From NCBI RefSeq assembly GCF_002205645.1, contig NZ_NIOF01000002.1, forward strand, positions 1 through 64,000: 64,000 nt of DNA. Reading direction: 5' to 3'. The first letter of the stretch is position 1. The number at the start of each line of letters is the position of its first letter. A program made the position numbers and the translations under genes. The DNA comes from Roseateles aquatilis. Lineage in GTDB: Bacteria; Pseudomonadota; Gammaproteobacteria; Burkholderiales; Burkholderiaceae_C. Shown in pieces: positions 46,240 to 56,556 of this stretch. Below the pieces are notes generated by a model. The model was not told where the DNA came from. It saw only the letters and a program-made list of their open reading frames with translations, and did not search any database.

Positions 46240-47028
46240 ATGAAATCTACTAAAAAGAGAAAAAAGAACCGGGCAGGACCACGGAGTGATTGCCTTGTCT
46301 TTTCGGCAACTGCTGATGAAAACGGAAGTATTCTTGTCGATTGGAGTGGCCAGAAGGTGCTCGTCAATGGGGTGCCAGCACAGGACGTCAGGGTCGAACG
46401 AACTTATCCACGAGTCGACAAGGGCGCTAAAGTGGTGTCTAGTTTTAATTTTGGGGCGAATAATCCTGAAGTGACCGGATACACGTCACAGTGGTCGCCT
46501 CACAGGGCGGCGCTGCAGCGGTTTGATTCCTTGGTCTCTGTTGACACGAATACAAGACTTATCAAAGGCGTTTGGGTCTCGGTAACGGCTGCTTGGGCTA
46601 CAGAATCTGGTTGGAGGGGTGGCGGCAATGAAGGGGGAATCAATCTGAATCTCCAATGCCTATTTTTGGAGTTGCACGCGAGCGCGCCTCTTGACCCTGA
46701 GGGGCGCGGCTGGTATTCAGTATTGAATTTTGGCTTGGAACAGAATCAAGATCGCTCTTCAGATCGGCTGATTGGCGTAATCGTCGACTCAAAGCTTGGC
46801 GATCATGGAAAGATTAATGATAGAAGTTTGGGTTATTTTTCCAACTTTCTACTGCCACAAGAATTCAGCCTCGTCTACGCCTCTGACCAGTCGGCGGATT
46901 CCATCGTCAATACGATGATTAGACTTTGCGACAAATCGGCTGGTGATATTTTGGCCGCCGTCGAAGCTGGTGAAGTTGATATTTCAAACTTAACTCCGCC
47001 AATTTTGCTGAAAATTCAGCAAATGTAA
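46240..47028 (+). CDS. Orphan hypothetical protein in AT-richer DNA
   Basis: Soluble protein of 262 residues with no recognised domain. It starts KSTKKRKKNRAGPRSDCLVF and is then strand-rich (SILVDWSGQKVLVNGVPAQ, VSSFNFGANN, VWVSVTAAWATESGWRG, WYSVLNFGLEQNQDRSSD), with a helical C-terminus (SIVNTMIRLCDKSAGDILAAVE). The codons and base composition are clearly AT-richer than nearly all the rest of the window, similar to the 736-residue gene at 28-30 kb. GGGAGGTGGG sits just upstream of the ATG. It was probably acquired recently; no role is proposed. Confidence 0.68.
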   Translation: MKSTKKRKKNRAGPRSDCLVFSATADENGSILVDWSGQKVLVNGVPAQDVRVERTYPRVDKGAKVVSSFNFGANNPEVTGYTSQWSPHRAALQRFDSLVSVDTNTRLIKGVWVSVTAAWATESGWRGGGNEGGINLNLQCLFLELHASAPLDPEGRGWYSVLNFGLEQNQDRSSDRLIGVIVDSKLGDHGKINDRSLGYFSNFLLPQEFSLVYASDQSADSIVNTMIRLCDKSAGDILAAVEAGEVDISNLTPPILLKIQQM

Positions 47029-47203
47029 ATATGGTTGGTGTCGCGAATGCGATCAGGGCTTCATAGGCGTGAACTGGCGATCGTCCGTTCGAGATCTATC
47101 ACCCAGTGCAGTTGCAAAGCCGACGCGCATCTCAGCCGCCGCCTCCCTTACATCCTGTTTGGCGCGCTCTACATAGGCGCTGACAACCGCGCAGAAATGG
47201 CCC

Positions 47204-47590
47204 ATGGCTCTTACCGAAATCGACCGCACCGCATGGATAAGCGCCTATATCAAAGCGCAGTCGTCACCCCAGCCTGTGATCGCGGATCACCCTTGCTGGT
47301 GGGCGATCGAGCGATTCATGGACTTGGATCAGCTTGATTCAGCCGAAGACGCATGGTCCGCAATTCTCGGAGTCTTGGAGCGTCGACCCGCCGCGCGCGT
47401 GCTTCAGCTATTGGCGGCCGGCCCATTGGAGGACCTCATCCACTACTGGGGTCCGCACTTCATCGAGCGAATCGAGGAGACCGCCAGGGAGAACGCCCAA
47501 TTCCGCGCTCTGCTCAACGGCGTCTGGCAAAGCAGCACGTCGGACATCTGGAGCAGAGTACGGCGCGCAGCGTTGGGAGACTGTTCATAG
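47204..47590 (+). CDS. DUF6869-like small protein
   Basis: Cytoplasmic protein of 128 residues, mostly helical. HPCWWAIERFMDLDQLDSAEDAW and ARVLQLLAAGPLEDLIHYWGPHFIERIEE match the pattern of the DUF6869 family as I recall it, including the AAGPLEDLIxYxGxxFIERIE core. These proteins often appear as stand-alone genes in variable islands and no activity is known. It follows the AT-rich orphan gene by 175 bases. Confidence 0.65.
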   Translation: MALTEIDRTAWISAYIKAQSSPQPVIADHPCWWAIERFMDLDQLDSAEDAWSAILGVLERRPAARVLQLLAAGPLEDLIHYWGPHFIERIEETARENAQFRALLNGVWQSSTSDIWSRVRRAALGDCS

Positions 47591-47674
47591 CGGGCATTCC
47601 TCATTGGTCATTTCCGAATGGCGTGAGCCCGCATCAACGACCGAGGAGCACACCGCGCTCCGCGCCAGTTCCCC

Positions 47675-48727
47675 TCACAACACCGCCGCCAACCCCTTGC
47701 TCAAAGCCCTGGCTCTCTCCAGCAAATCCGGCTCAATCCACTCCCCAATACTGAAGTCCCTCTGAATAAACCCCCACTTCAGCAGAAACGCCTTCTGCGT
47801 CTCTAGTGCTCGCACGGAAGTCGCCGCCAGATCGATCCCTTGGCGCCGATGCAGTTCCTGCCCATACGCCCGCCTGACCCACGGCACCTCCCCACCAGTC
47901 TCCCGACTGATGTAAGCCAGCGTCTCATCCGGATGCCTTGCGGCCCATTGCTCCACCGCCAGGATCCGCGCCAGGAATCGCGCCGCCAGATCCGGATGCT
48001 CATCGATCAACGATTGATGCACGGTGATCGGCCTCGGCGTCCCGTTGTGCGCCCGTACCAGCGGATCCGGATCCCGGCTGATATCGAACACCACCTGCGC
48101 GCCCACCTCATGGGTCAATTGCAGTCCGCGGTCCCCCTTGAGATAGATCGCATCCACCTCACCCCGCCGTAGCGCCTGCACCAGCAACTCGTATTCCGTT
48201 TGCGAGCTCCGCAGCTGCGAATGCCGCAACTTAGCGTCCGTCACCTCCGCGCCATCGGGCTCGACCGCCACGTCCACCACCTCCACCTGACCCAGCGACA
48301 ACCCCGCCTGCTCCAGCGCCACCAGAAAACCATGCAGCGCCTCTGACCGCCGACTCTCGATGCGATTGCTGTAGAGCGGCAGCCCGATTCGCCGATCCCG
48401 CAGATCCCGCGGCGACAGCACGCCGGACCCCGGCAGGCTCACGATTCCCTGGTATTCATCGAGCCAGTTCAGCCCGACGACCCGACTCGCCGCGCCCTGC
48501 GAGCGCGCCCAGATCGCCGGCACATTCCCGCCTTGGCGGAATGAATTGGGCAAGTGGTGGTCATTGCGAGACTGGCGCAGCACCGGGTCCGGCGTCTCCT
48601 CCAGCGTGAAGATCTTGATGCCGTCGGCGCGGAACTCGTCGTGGAACCAGCCGAGCTGGGAAGCAAGCCCCAGTGGGGTCGGATTGGGCGTGCGGGTGTA
48701 CCACAGGATGTCGGGCACGGAGCTCAT
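47675..48727 (-). CDS. DszB-like substrate-binding protein (organosulfur)
   Basis: Protein of 350 residues with the periplasmic-binding fold of the SsuA/DszB group but no signal peptide at the chosen start. Family marks are PDILWYTRTPNPTPLGLASQL, an RQGGNVPAIWARSQGAASRV stretch like DszB's active-site region, GVLSPRDLRDRRIGLPLYSNR, and the C-terminal KAFLLKWGFIQRDFSIGEWI. DszB removes sulfinate from biphenyl; the resemblance is at family level and could reflect either a desulfinase or a binding protein. No conserved cysteine equivalent to DszB's catalytic one was found, which favours binding or a different role. Downstream of the sigma-54 activator by 74 bases. Confidence 0.75.
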   Translation of the reverse strand: MSSVPDILWYTRTPNPTPLGLASQLGWFHDEFRADGIKIFTLEETPDPVLRQSRNDHHLPNSFRQGGNVPAIWARSQGAASRVVGLNWLDEYQGIVSLPGSGVLSPRDLRDRRIGLPLYSNRIESRRSEALHGFLVALEQAGLSLGQVEVVDVAVEPDGAEVTDAKLRHSQLRSSQTEYELLVQALRRGEVDAIYLKGDRGLQLTHEVGAQVVFDISRDPDPLVRAHNGTPRPITVHQSLIDEHPDLAARFLARILAVEQWAARHPDETLAYISRETGGEVPWVRRAYGQELHRRQGIDLAATSVRALETQKAFLLKWGFIQRDFSIGEWIEPDLLERARALSKGLAAVL

Positions 48728-48801
48728 GGGTGGATGACAGTTTTGGTTGTGTTGAGGGCGCGCGCGATCGACCCGCCGCAGCGGGTGATGCGCCCGTCGG
48801 A

Positions 48802-50061
<1,260 letters not shown>

Positions 50062-50294
50062 GGTCGGTCGTCCTCCAGGAATGGGCATCGGGCACCGCCT
50101 CGGCGGCAGCGGCAGAAGGCCATGCTAGGAAAGGACGCGCGCGGAGGAAACGAAGTTTTGCCACGTTGCATATGCGATCCGGCGCGCGTGCGGCGACCAG
50201 GGACGGCCCGGGCTCGCGCGCGCCGTGGTGGGCCCGTGCGACGTCCGTGGACATCGGTGGCATCGACAGGGCCGGATCGCGTCGCCTCATGCGC

Positions 50295-51020
50295 TCACAG
50301 GTCGGTGGCGGGCAGCAGGTTCAGCGCGCGGGCCTGCTCGTAGAGCTTGCCCATCTTCCATTGCTGCGCCAGCACGCCGGGGCCCAGGTCGCGCGATCCG
50401 CCCAGCGCCTCGGCCAGCGTCTGGATCTGCGCGCCTTCCTCCAGCAGCAGGATGAATTCCGCCGTGTCGCGCAGGCCCTTCGTGCCCCACACCGTGGCGC
50501 CGCCGTTGGCCTCCAGGATGGCGGAGGTGTGCGAGTTCTCGCGCAGCTTGTCGAGGATGAAGTCGACCTCCTGCTGGCGCCGGTCGATGTAGATCGGCAG
50601 CTCGCGGAACAGCTTGAAGCGCTGCACCGGCACGTAGCGGATCGGCAGCGTGCGGTGCGTCTGCGCCCACGCGCCCAGGTAGGGCGAATGCACGTGCGAG
50701 ACCGTCGTGATCTCCGGATGCTCGATGAACAGCCGGGTGTAGCGCCCCTGGCCGGCCTTGGCCGCGCCCAGGTACACGGTGCCGTCCAGCCCGGTGACGG
50801 TGGCGGTGAGCGGCTTGTGCTTCTCGAACGGGCCCGGGTAGTTGACCGAGACCAGCTTGTCCTCGCCGGGAATGCGCTCGATGAAGCCCACGGTGCCGTT
50901 GGCGGTGATGGTGCCGGTGTCGCGGTAGGCCTCGAAGATGACGGCGGCCTGCTGCTTGACGTCGGCGACGAAGGCTTGCGCGGAGTCGCTCAGCGCGGGC
51001 GGGGTGAGGATGGCGGACAT
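50295..51020 (-). CDS. Class II aldolase/adducin-family protein
   Basis: Zinc-dependent aldolase or epimerase-like enzyme of 241 residues. The fold marks are GTVGFIERIPGEDKLVSVNYPG, the metal histidines in VSHVHSPYLGAWAQTH and the C-terminal NGGATVWGTKGLRDTAEF. Standard class II proteins have HxH in the middle and a third histidine after about 60 residues; HVHSP is clear here, while the third appears as HTS in NSHTSAI. It sits between the FMN reductase and the sigma-54 activator in the organosulfur set. A role in splitting the carbon skeleton of a sulfonate is possible but not shown. Confidence 0.82.
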   Translation of the reverse strand: MSAILTPPALSDSAQAFVADVKQQAAVIFEAYRDTGTITANGTVGFIERIPGEDKLVSVNYPGPFEKHKPLTATVTGLDGTVYLGAAKAGQGRYTRLFIEHPEITTVSHVHSPYLGAWAQTHRTLPIRYVPVQRFKLFRELPIYIDRRQQEVDFILDKLRENSHTSAILEANGGATVWGTKGLRDTAEFILLLEEGAQIQTLAEALGGSRDLGPGVLAQQWKMGKLYEQARALNLLPATDL

Positions 51021-51132
51021 GGAAATCCTTTCAAGGACGTGAACGGGTCAGGAACGGCCCAGGGTCGGGCCAGGAGCGGACCGGCAACGACCCGGCGGCG
51101 GGTCGGGGTCGTGCCGGGAGTGGCAGGCGGGC

Positions 51133-51723
51133 TCAGGCCGCCAGCGCGGTCAGCGCCGCCGGCGCCTGGATCTCGGCGGCCGGCAGCGCGGGCCAGCCCA
51201 GCAGCGCGCGCGCCTGCGCGGCGGCCAGGTCGATGCGCGCCTGGCTGGCGATGCGGTCGGCGGCGAGCTGGTAGTTCTCGAATTCGCTGTCGCGCACGTA
51301 GACGCCGGCCGGCACGGTGTGCAGCTCCAGGAAGATGGCCAGCGGACGCCACTGGTGCTCCAGCACCAGCGCGTGGCGGTCGCTGCCGCCGGTGGCCGCC
51401 AGCACTGCGACCTTGCCGCTCAGGCGCGTCGGGTCCAGCAGGTCGATGAAGTGCTTGAACAGCCCGCTGTAGGAGCCCTTGTAGACCGGCGAGCCCAGCA
51501 CGATCACGTCGGCCTGCGCCAGCAGGTCCTGTGCCTCGCGCACGGCGGGGTGGATGTTGTCGAAGCCGGTGATCCCGGCCAGGCTGGGCGCGAGCTCGGC
51601 GATGTCGATCAGGTCGACGCGTGCCGGCTGGCCGTCGGCCAGGCGTGCCGCGATGGCGCTGACCAGGGCACGGGTGCGGGAGGGGCGGCTGAGGCTGCCG
51701 CTGAGGGCGACGATGCGGGGCAT
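51133..51723 (-). CDS. NAD(P)H-dependent FMN reductase (SsuE/MsuE type)
   Basis: Flavodoxin-like reductase of 196 residues that supplies reduced FMN to flavin monooxygenases. The opening PRIVALSGSLSRPSRTRALV is the SsuE-type phosphate-binding loop. VIVLGSPVYKGSYSGLFKHFIDLLDPTRLSGK is the signature region. ATGGSDRHALVLEHQWRPLAIFLELH closes the core and is typical of SsuE/MsuE. The C-terminal tail is Ala-rich. It would serve the two SsuD-like monooxygenases encoded at 56.6 and 57.8 kb, completing a two-component desulfonation system. Confidence 0.92.
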   Translation of the reverse strand: MPRIVALSGSLSRPSRTRALVSAIAARLADGQPARVDLIDIAELAPSLAGITGFDNIHPAVREAQDLLAQADVIVLGSPVYKGSYSGLFKHFIDLLDPTRLSGKVAVLAATGGSDRHALVLEHQWRPLAIFLELHTVPAGVYVRDSEFENYQLAADRIASQARIDLAAAQARALLGWPALPAAEIQAPAALTALAA

Positions 51724-51833
51724 GACAGGGCCTTTCGGAGACAGGGGACGATGGATCGAAGGATCGGTGGGGTCCGCGGATCCGGAGATCGAGGAACGGG
51801 TGGATCAGGGCGCGGCGGTCGGGCCGGGCGCGC

Positions 51834-53462
51834 TCAGGCGAGCCACAACTTGTCGAAGCGCCAGGTCGGGAAGTGCGAGTGCTCGGGCGCCAGGCCGCCG
51901 ACGTGGGTACTCGCCGCGTCCAGCGTGTTGGCGAAGCCCCAGATCAGCAGGCTGCCGCGCTCCCACTGGATGCGCTGCGCCTCGTGGACCAGCGGCGCGC
52001 GTTGGGCCGCGTCGGGCTGCTGCATCGCGGCGGTGACGAGTTCGACGAAACGCGGATCGCGGAAGCGCGTCTTGTTGACCGTCGCCTGCGGACCGTCCGC
52101 ATGCAGCGCCGACACCAGCCACGCGTGGCCCAGCGAGCCCCCGGTGCTCAGCGGCCAGCTGCTGCGGCGAGGGCCGGCGAAGGTGGCCTGGTCCAGCTGC
52201 TTGACGTCGATGCGCACGCCGGCCTGCCGTGCCTGCTCGGCGAAGACCAGCGCGGCGCGCGCGCCGGCCGCGGTGGTGACCAGCTCCACCTGCAGCGACG
52301 GATGGCCCGCCGCAGCCAGCAGCGCGCGTGCCTGCGCCAGGTCCTGGCGGCGTTGCGGGATGGTGTGGTCGAAGGTCGGGTCCTGCGGCGCGTACAGGTC
52401 GTTGGCGATGCGGCCCTGGCCGTTGAGCGCGCGGTCCACCAGCGCCTGCCGGTCGGCGATCAGGCGGAAGGCTTGGCGCACGCGCACGTCGTCGAACGGC
52501 GGCAGCTCGACGTTCATGTCGAAGGACTGCCAGTAGTTGGTCTCCGACACCACCACCCGCAGCCCGGCCGCCTGCCGCAGCAACGGCAACTGCTCGGGAG
52601 AGATCGCGTTGACCACGTCGATCTGCCCGTTCTGCAGCGCCTGCAGCCGCGAGGTCTGGTCCTTGAAGTCGATGATCTCCAGCTCGTCCGGGTAGGGCCG
52701 GCCGGGCTTGAAGTAGTTCTCGAAGCGCGTGAACAGCGAGCGCTGGCCGGGATTGAATTCCTTGAGCTTGAACGGCCCGGCGCCGACCGGGTTGGTCACC
52801 GGGTCGTAGTCGGTCGGCACGATGCCGCCGAAGTTGACCCAAGTGTCGGCCAGCGGCACGTAGCCGCGCCCGTCGCGGAAGGTGATGCGCACGGTGCGCT
52901 CGTCCAGCTTCCGGATCCGGTCGCGGTCCACCACCGACACCAGCCCGGCATAGGGGGACGCCAACTGCGGATCGGTCAGGCGGCGGATCGAGAAGATCAC
53001 GTCGTCCGCGGAGATCGTCTTGCCGTGGTGGAACTCCAGCCCCTTGCGCAGCCGCAGCGTCCAGGTCTTCGCGTCGGGGCTGACCTCGGCCGATTCGGCC
53101 AGCGCGAGCTCCGGCGTCATCTCGCTGCTCCACTCCCACAGCTTGCTGTAGAGCGCGAAGCCGCGCAGCGTGGACGCGCCCGCGGTGGGCTTGTGCGCGT
53201 CGAGGTTGCCCGCCTGGCTGCCGTCGATCACACCCAGGCGCAATCGGCCGCCGCGACGCGGCGCGCCGCCCGGGACCGAGGCCGCGGCATCGAGGGCGGA
53301 AGCGGTCGAGGTCGAGGCCGAGGTCGAGGCGGCGGCATTCGCGGCCGCGCCGGGGCGCGAGTCGCCGCAGCCAGCCAGGCCGATGGCGCCGGCGCCGGAC
53401 CAGCCGCCCAGCGCGATCGCCTGCGCCAACAGCCGGCGGCGGGACAGGTCGTCTGCTTGCAT
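51834..53462 (-). CDS. SBP_bac_5-type binding lipoprotein
   Basis: Large solute-binding protein of 542 residues of the peptide/nickel class. The N-terminus has a twin-arginine-like start (DDLSRRRLLAQAIALGG) and a lipobox LAGC, so it is probably a periplasmic lipoprotein. A Ser/Thr/Ala linker follows, then GFALYSKLWEWSSEMTPELA, TWTLRLRKGLEFHHGKTISADDVIF and GAGPFKLKEFNPGQRSLFTRF, typical of the family. PRFVELVTAAMQQPDAAQR is near the end. No ABC permease or ATPase is adjacent. Its place between a TonB receptor (21 bases) and an FMN reductase suggests a sulfur-compound ligand. Confidence 0.9.
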   Translation of the reverse strand: MQADDLSRRRLLAQAIALGGWSGAGAIGLAGCGDSRPGAAANAAASTSASTSTASALDAAASVPGGAPRRGGRLRLGVIDGSQAGNLDAHKPTAGASTLRGFALYSKLWEWSSEMTPELALAESAEVSPDAKTWTLRLRKGLEFHHGKTISADDVIFSIRRLTDPQLASPYAGLVSVVDRDRIRKLDERTVRITFRDGRGYVPLADTWVNFGGIVPTDYDPVTNPVGAGPFKLKEFNPGQRSLFTRFENYFKPGRPYPDELEIIDFKDQTSRLQALQNGQIDVVNAISPEQLPLLRQAAGLRVVVSETNYWQSFDMNVELPPFDDVRVRQAFRLIADRQALVDRALNGQGRIANDLYAPQDPTFDHTIPQRRQDLAQARALLAAAGHPSLQVELVTTAAGARAALVFAEQARQAGVRIDVKQLDQATFAGPRRSSWPLSTGGSLGHAWLVSALHADGPQATVNKTRFRDPRFVELVTAAMQQPDAAQRAPLVHEAQRIQWERGSLLIWGFANTLDAASTHVGGLAPEHSHFPTWRFDKLWLA

Positions 53463-53482
53463 CGTGGGTGCCTCCGGCGTGA

Positions 53483-56164
53483 TCAGAAGTGATAGGCGAA
53501 GTTGACCTGCGCGCTGCGCGAGGGGCTGGGGACCAGGAACTCGTTGGTCGTGCCGGTGAGGCCGGCGCTGTAGTTGCGCTCGTTGGTGAGGTTGCGCACC
53601 GTCACGCCGACCTCCCAGCGCGGCTGGCGGTAATAGACGGTCCAGTCGAGCGCGTGTTCCGACGGTACCTTCACCGTCTGCGTGATGCTGGTGAACCACG
53701 AGCTGGTCCACCACCCCGAGACCTGCGTGCCCCAGCCGTCGCCGAGCTGGTACTCGACGAAGCCCGACAGCGAGGTCTCCGGAATGCCCGGCGCCTTGAT
53801 CGCGCCCGGCGCGGCACGCTTGTTGAGCACGTTGCCGTCGCCGAAGACGGTCGCGTTGTCCGGCACGAAGCCCCAGGGCGAGAAGAAGCCGCCCGAGCCG
53901 AAGGACGTGTAGTCGTAACGCGCGCGCAGGGCGCTGGCGTTCACGCCGGCGGACCACTGGCTGGACAGCTGCGCGCGCAGCGAGGCTTCGGCGCCGTGGA
54001 TGCGCAGCCGCGCGATCGAGCCGTCCGGCGCGGGCGACAGATCGCGCTCGGCCTTGTAGTACGCCAGCGAGGCGAAGACCCGGCCCGGGATCAGGTCGGC
54101 CTTGGCCCCGACCTCGCGCAGGTTGGACAGGCTGCGGAATGCCAGCGGGTTGAGCTGGTTGTTGGCGCCCCAGGTGAGCACGTCGGCGAAGCCGCCGGTG
54201 TTGAGCGCATAGGAGCGGTCGACGGTGGCGTAGACGGTGCTCTGCTCGGTCGGCTTCCACAGCACGTTGACCTGCGCCGCCGGCAACCAGCCGCCGTAGC
54301 CGGCCGAGGCCACCTGCGCAGCGGTCACCGCCAGCGGGTTCTCGATGTGGGCGCGGACGTGCGTGGCGCCAAGCCCGACGTTGACGCCGAAGCGCCCGTC
54401 GATCAGCGTGTTGATCTGGGTGAAGACGCTGCGGTTGGTCCAGCCGCCGGTGGACGTGTAGGTGGCGCCGCCGACGCTCGCCGAACCGCCGGGCTCGGCA
54501 TACAGGCCGTCGCCCACCGGGTACATCCTGGGCAGGTTGAGGTAGCCGAACGCGGTCGGCTGCGGCACGCCCGGCGTGCCGATCCACGACCCCGATCCGG
54601 CCGGGGCGGGCAGCCCGAAGATCGTCGCGGGCGTCTTCAGCGACAGCGGCGCGGTCAGGTCGTAGGGCGAGGTGAAGAAGTTGTTGTTGGCGGCCAGCGT
54701 CGTGTAGCTCTCGCGGCGGTAGGTGCCGCCGGTGTTGCTCTGCACCTCGACGCCGACGCCGCCCAACGAGAAGCGGTGATGCCCGCGCAACTCCAGCCGG
54801 TTGTCCAGCAAGTGATCGCTGAATTGCGAGAAGAAGCTGCCGACCGAATCGCCGGTGTCCTTCGAGTCCTGGAACAGCGTGCTGTTGGCGATGCTCCACT
54901 CGGGCGAGAGCTCGGCCACGACGCGCAACTGCGAAGTCGCGCGGCGTGCGGTGTTCTTGTCCTCGGGGCGCGAGAAATTCGAGCGCGACAGCGACGTCAG
55001 CCCGTTGCCCGGCGTGCCCGGGTCATAGACCCAGCCGCGCACGGTGCCGGGGTTGGCGCCGCTGGTCAGGAATGAGGGCAGGGCGGCGCCGCTGAGCAGC
55101 GGACCGGCGATGTACTGGTTGGCCGCGTTGGGCGTGCGTTCGACCCAGCCGGTGACCGCGCTGTTGTAGGCGCCGGAGGCGTAGACCGGCGAGTAGTAGC
55201 GCGTCGCGCCGCCGACGGTCTGCGCAATGATGGGCGTCGCGCGGCCGGCCCAGTACTGGCCGCTGTCCGCCAGCTGCTGCGTGGCGCGGTTCCAGCCGTG
55301 GATGACGTTGAAGTCGTCGTAGTCGTCGTAGGCCACGTTCCAGTCGACGCGGACGGCGCGTGTGGGCTTCCAGGCCAACGCGCCGTAGATCGCGTTGTAG
55401 TTGTTGCGCACGCCGTCGTAGTAGTCGTCGGCGCGCTGCGGCGTGAGGCTGACGCGGTAGGCCAGCGTGTCGCTCAGCGGGCCGGTGGTGTCCAGCGTCA
55501 GGCGGCCGGTGTTCCAGCTGCCGTAGCTGCCGCCGAGGGTGGTGCGCTGCGTGCTGAAGTCCGGCTTCTTGGCCAGGTAGTTGGCATAGCCGCCGCTGCG
55601 GCTGCTGGGCCCGAAGACCTGCGACGGCGGGCCGGCGACGACGTCGACGCCCTCGAACGCATTGGTGTTGAACGGGTGCCGGACGTTGTAGGTGCGTTGC
55701 CCGTCCTGGAACAGCTCCGACGACTGGCCGCGGATCAGCGGCGCGATCGAGACGTTCTGGCCGCCGTTGCGGGTGATGCCCGGCGCGTAGCGCACCAGGT
55801 CGTCGGCGTTGCGCAGGGGCTCGCGCTGCAGTTGCTGCTCGCCGATCTGGAACACCGAGCGCGGCGTGTCCACCACGGCCGCGTTCAGGCCGTCGACCGA
55901 GCCGGTCGGGCGGTCCGGCAGCACGGACCCGGTCCGCTTGCCATTGATGCTGACGGCATCGATGCGCTGGACCTTGGGCGAGCCCGCGGCGGGCGGATCG
56001 GCGGGCAGGTCCGCATCGGTGGCGCCGGCCGTGACGGTCGTGGCGGCCGGCACGGCGGCCTGCGCCATCGCGCCACCGGCGCACAACAGTCCGCACGCCA
56101 TGCCGATCGCGTGGAACGGCCAGGAAGGGGAAAACGACGAGTGGCTGCGGAAGGCGGTCTTCAT
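53483..56164 (-). CDS. TonB-dependent outer-membrane receptor (siderophore-receptor type)
   Basis: Beta-barrel receptor of 893 residues. Signal segment HAIGMACGLLCAGGAMAQA; plug domain about residues 75-230 (GLNAAVVDTPRSVFQIGEQQ, DDLVRYAPGITRNGGQ, LFQDGQRTYNVRHPFNTNAFEG; VDVVAGPPSQVFGPSSRSGG). A long 22-strand barrel follows and ends in a terminal aromatic strand NFAYHF. The GVDVVAGPPSQVFG pattern is of the siderophore-receptor class, but the sulfur setting suggests import of an organosulfur compound. The -24/-12 promoter at 56206-56221 lies 42 bases upstream, and GAGGAC precedes the ATG. Confidence 0.92.
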   Translation of the reverse strand: MKTAFRSHSSFSPSWPFHAIGMACGLLCAGGAMAQAAVPAATTVTAGATDADLPADPPAAGSPKVQRIDAVSINGKRTGSVLPDRPTGSVDGLNAAVVDTPRSVFQIGEQQLQREPLRNADDLVRYAPGITRNGGQNVSIAPLIRGQSSELFQDGQRTYNVRHPFNTNAFEGVDVVAGPPSQVFGPSSRSGGYANYLAKKPDFSTQRTTLGGSYGSWNTGRLTLDTTGPLSDTLAYRVSLTPQRADDYYDGVRNNYNAIYGALAWKPTRAVRVDWNVAYDDYDDFNVIHGWNRATQQLADSGQYWAGRATPIIAQTVGGATRYYSPVYASGAYNSAVTGWVERTPNAANQYIAGPLLSGAALPSFLTSGANPGTVRGWVYDPGTPGNGLTSLSRSNFSRPEDKNTARRATSQLRVVAELSPEWSIANSTLFQDSKDTGDSVGSFFSQFSDHLLDNRLELRGHHRFSLGGVGVEVQSNTGGTYRRESYTTLAANNNFFTSPYDLTAPLSLKTPATIFGLPAPAGSGSWIGTPGVPQPTAFGYLNLPRMYPVGDGLYAEPGGSASVGGATYTSTGGWTNRSVFTQINTLIDGRFGVNVGLGATHVRAHIENPLAVTAAQVASAGYGGWLPAAQVNVLWKPTEQSTVYATVDRSYALNTGGFADVLTWGANNQLNPLAFRSLSNLREVGAKADLIPGRVFASLAYYKAERDLSPAPDGSIARLRIHGAEASLRAQLSSQWSAGVNASALRARYDYTSFGSGGFFSPWGFVPDNATVFGDGNVLNKRAAPGAIKAPGIPETSLSGFVEYQLGDGWGTQVSGWWTSSWFTSITQTVKVPSEHALDWTVYYRQPRWEVGVTVRNLTNERNYSAGLTGTTNEFLVPSPSRSAQVNFAYHF

Positions 56165-56205
56165 GTCCTCGGGCGATGAGCAGGTGACGGTGAGACCCGG
56201 CTCTT

Positions 56206-56221
56206 TGCAGCATTCGTGCCA
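56206..56221 (-). promoter_or_regulatory. Sigma-54 promoter of the TonB receptor operon
   Basis: On the minus strand TGGCACGAATGCTGCA: the GG at -24 and GC at -12 are ten bases apart, and TGGCACG matches the consensus exactly. It lies 42 bases upstream of the receptor ATG, giving a leader of about 30 bases. Confidence 0.75.
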
Positions 56222-56346
56222 ACTCGTCGATCGGACCGGAATGCCGATGAACACGGGGAAATCGAGTCCCGAGGCCGGTGTGATCACGGCGGTCCCCGAT
56301 CAACGTGCTCGCATCGCAGCAGCGGCCTGCTGGCCTCGGGGCAGTG

Positions 56347-56364
56347 CTGCGCAGCGTTGCGCAG
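56347..56364. promoter_or_regulatory. Palindrome between two sigma-54 promoters (candidate activator site)
   Basis: CTGCGCA and TGCGCAG form a perfect seven-base inverted repeat around GCGT. It is about 125 bases from the minus-strand -24 box and about 135 from the plus-strand one, the usual distance for an enhancer site of a sigma-54 activator. Confidence 0.5.
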
Positions 56365-56497
56365 GACCGTCCGGCGCGAGGCCGGCCACCGCGCGGCCTC
56401 GCGTCGTGGCGCCGCGATCGCTGGCCCGCCCGCCGAGCCGGGCGTCATCGCGCGCGACGCGTCGTCCCGGGCCGCGCCTGGCGCGCGACCGCGGCTC

Positions 56498-56513
56498 CGG
56501 CATGTGTCTTGCA
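56498..56513 (+). promoter_or_regulatory. Sigma-54 promoter of the flavin monooxygenase gene
   Basis: CGGCATGTGTCTTGCA: GG at -24 and GC at -12 are ten bases apart, and GGCATG-N4-TTGCA fits the consensus except the first base. It lies 43 bases upstream of the ATG at 56557. Confidence 0.75.
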
Positions 56514-56556
56514 AACGGAAGCTCGTTTGATCATCGACAACACGAAGGAGCGCCCC

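Noticed and set aside
46026-46367. Minus-strand open frame overlapping the start of the AT-rich orphan gene
   Set aside because: The plus-strand gene has a strong ribosome site and matching codon bias; the minus frame has neither.
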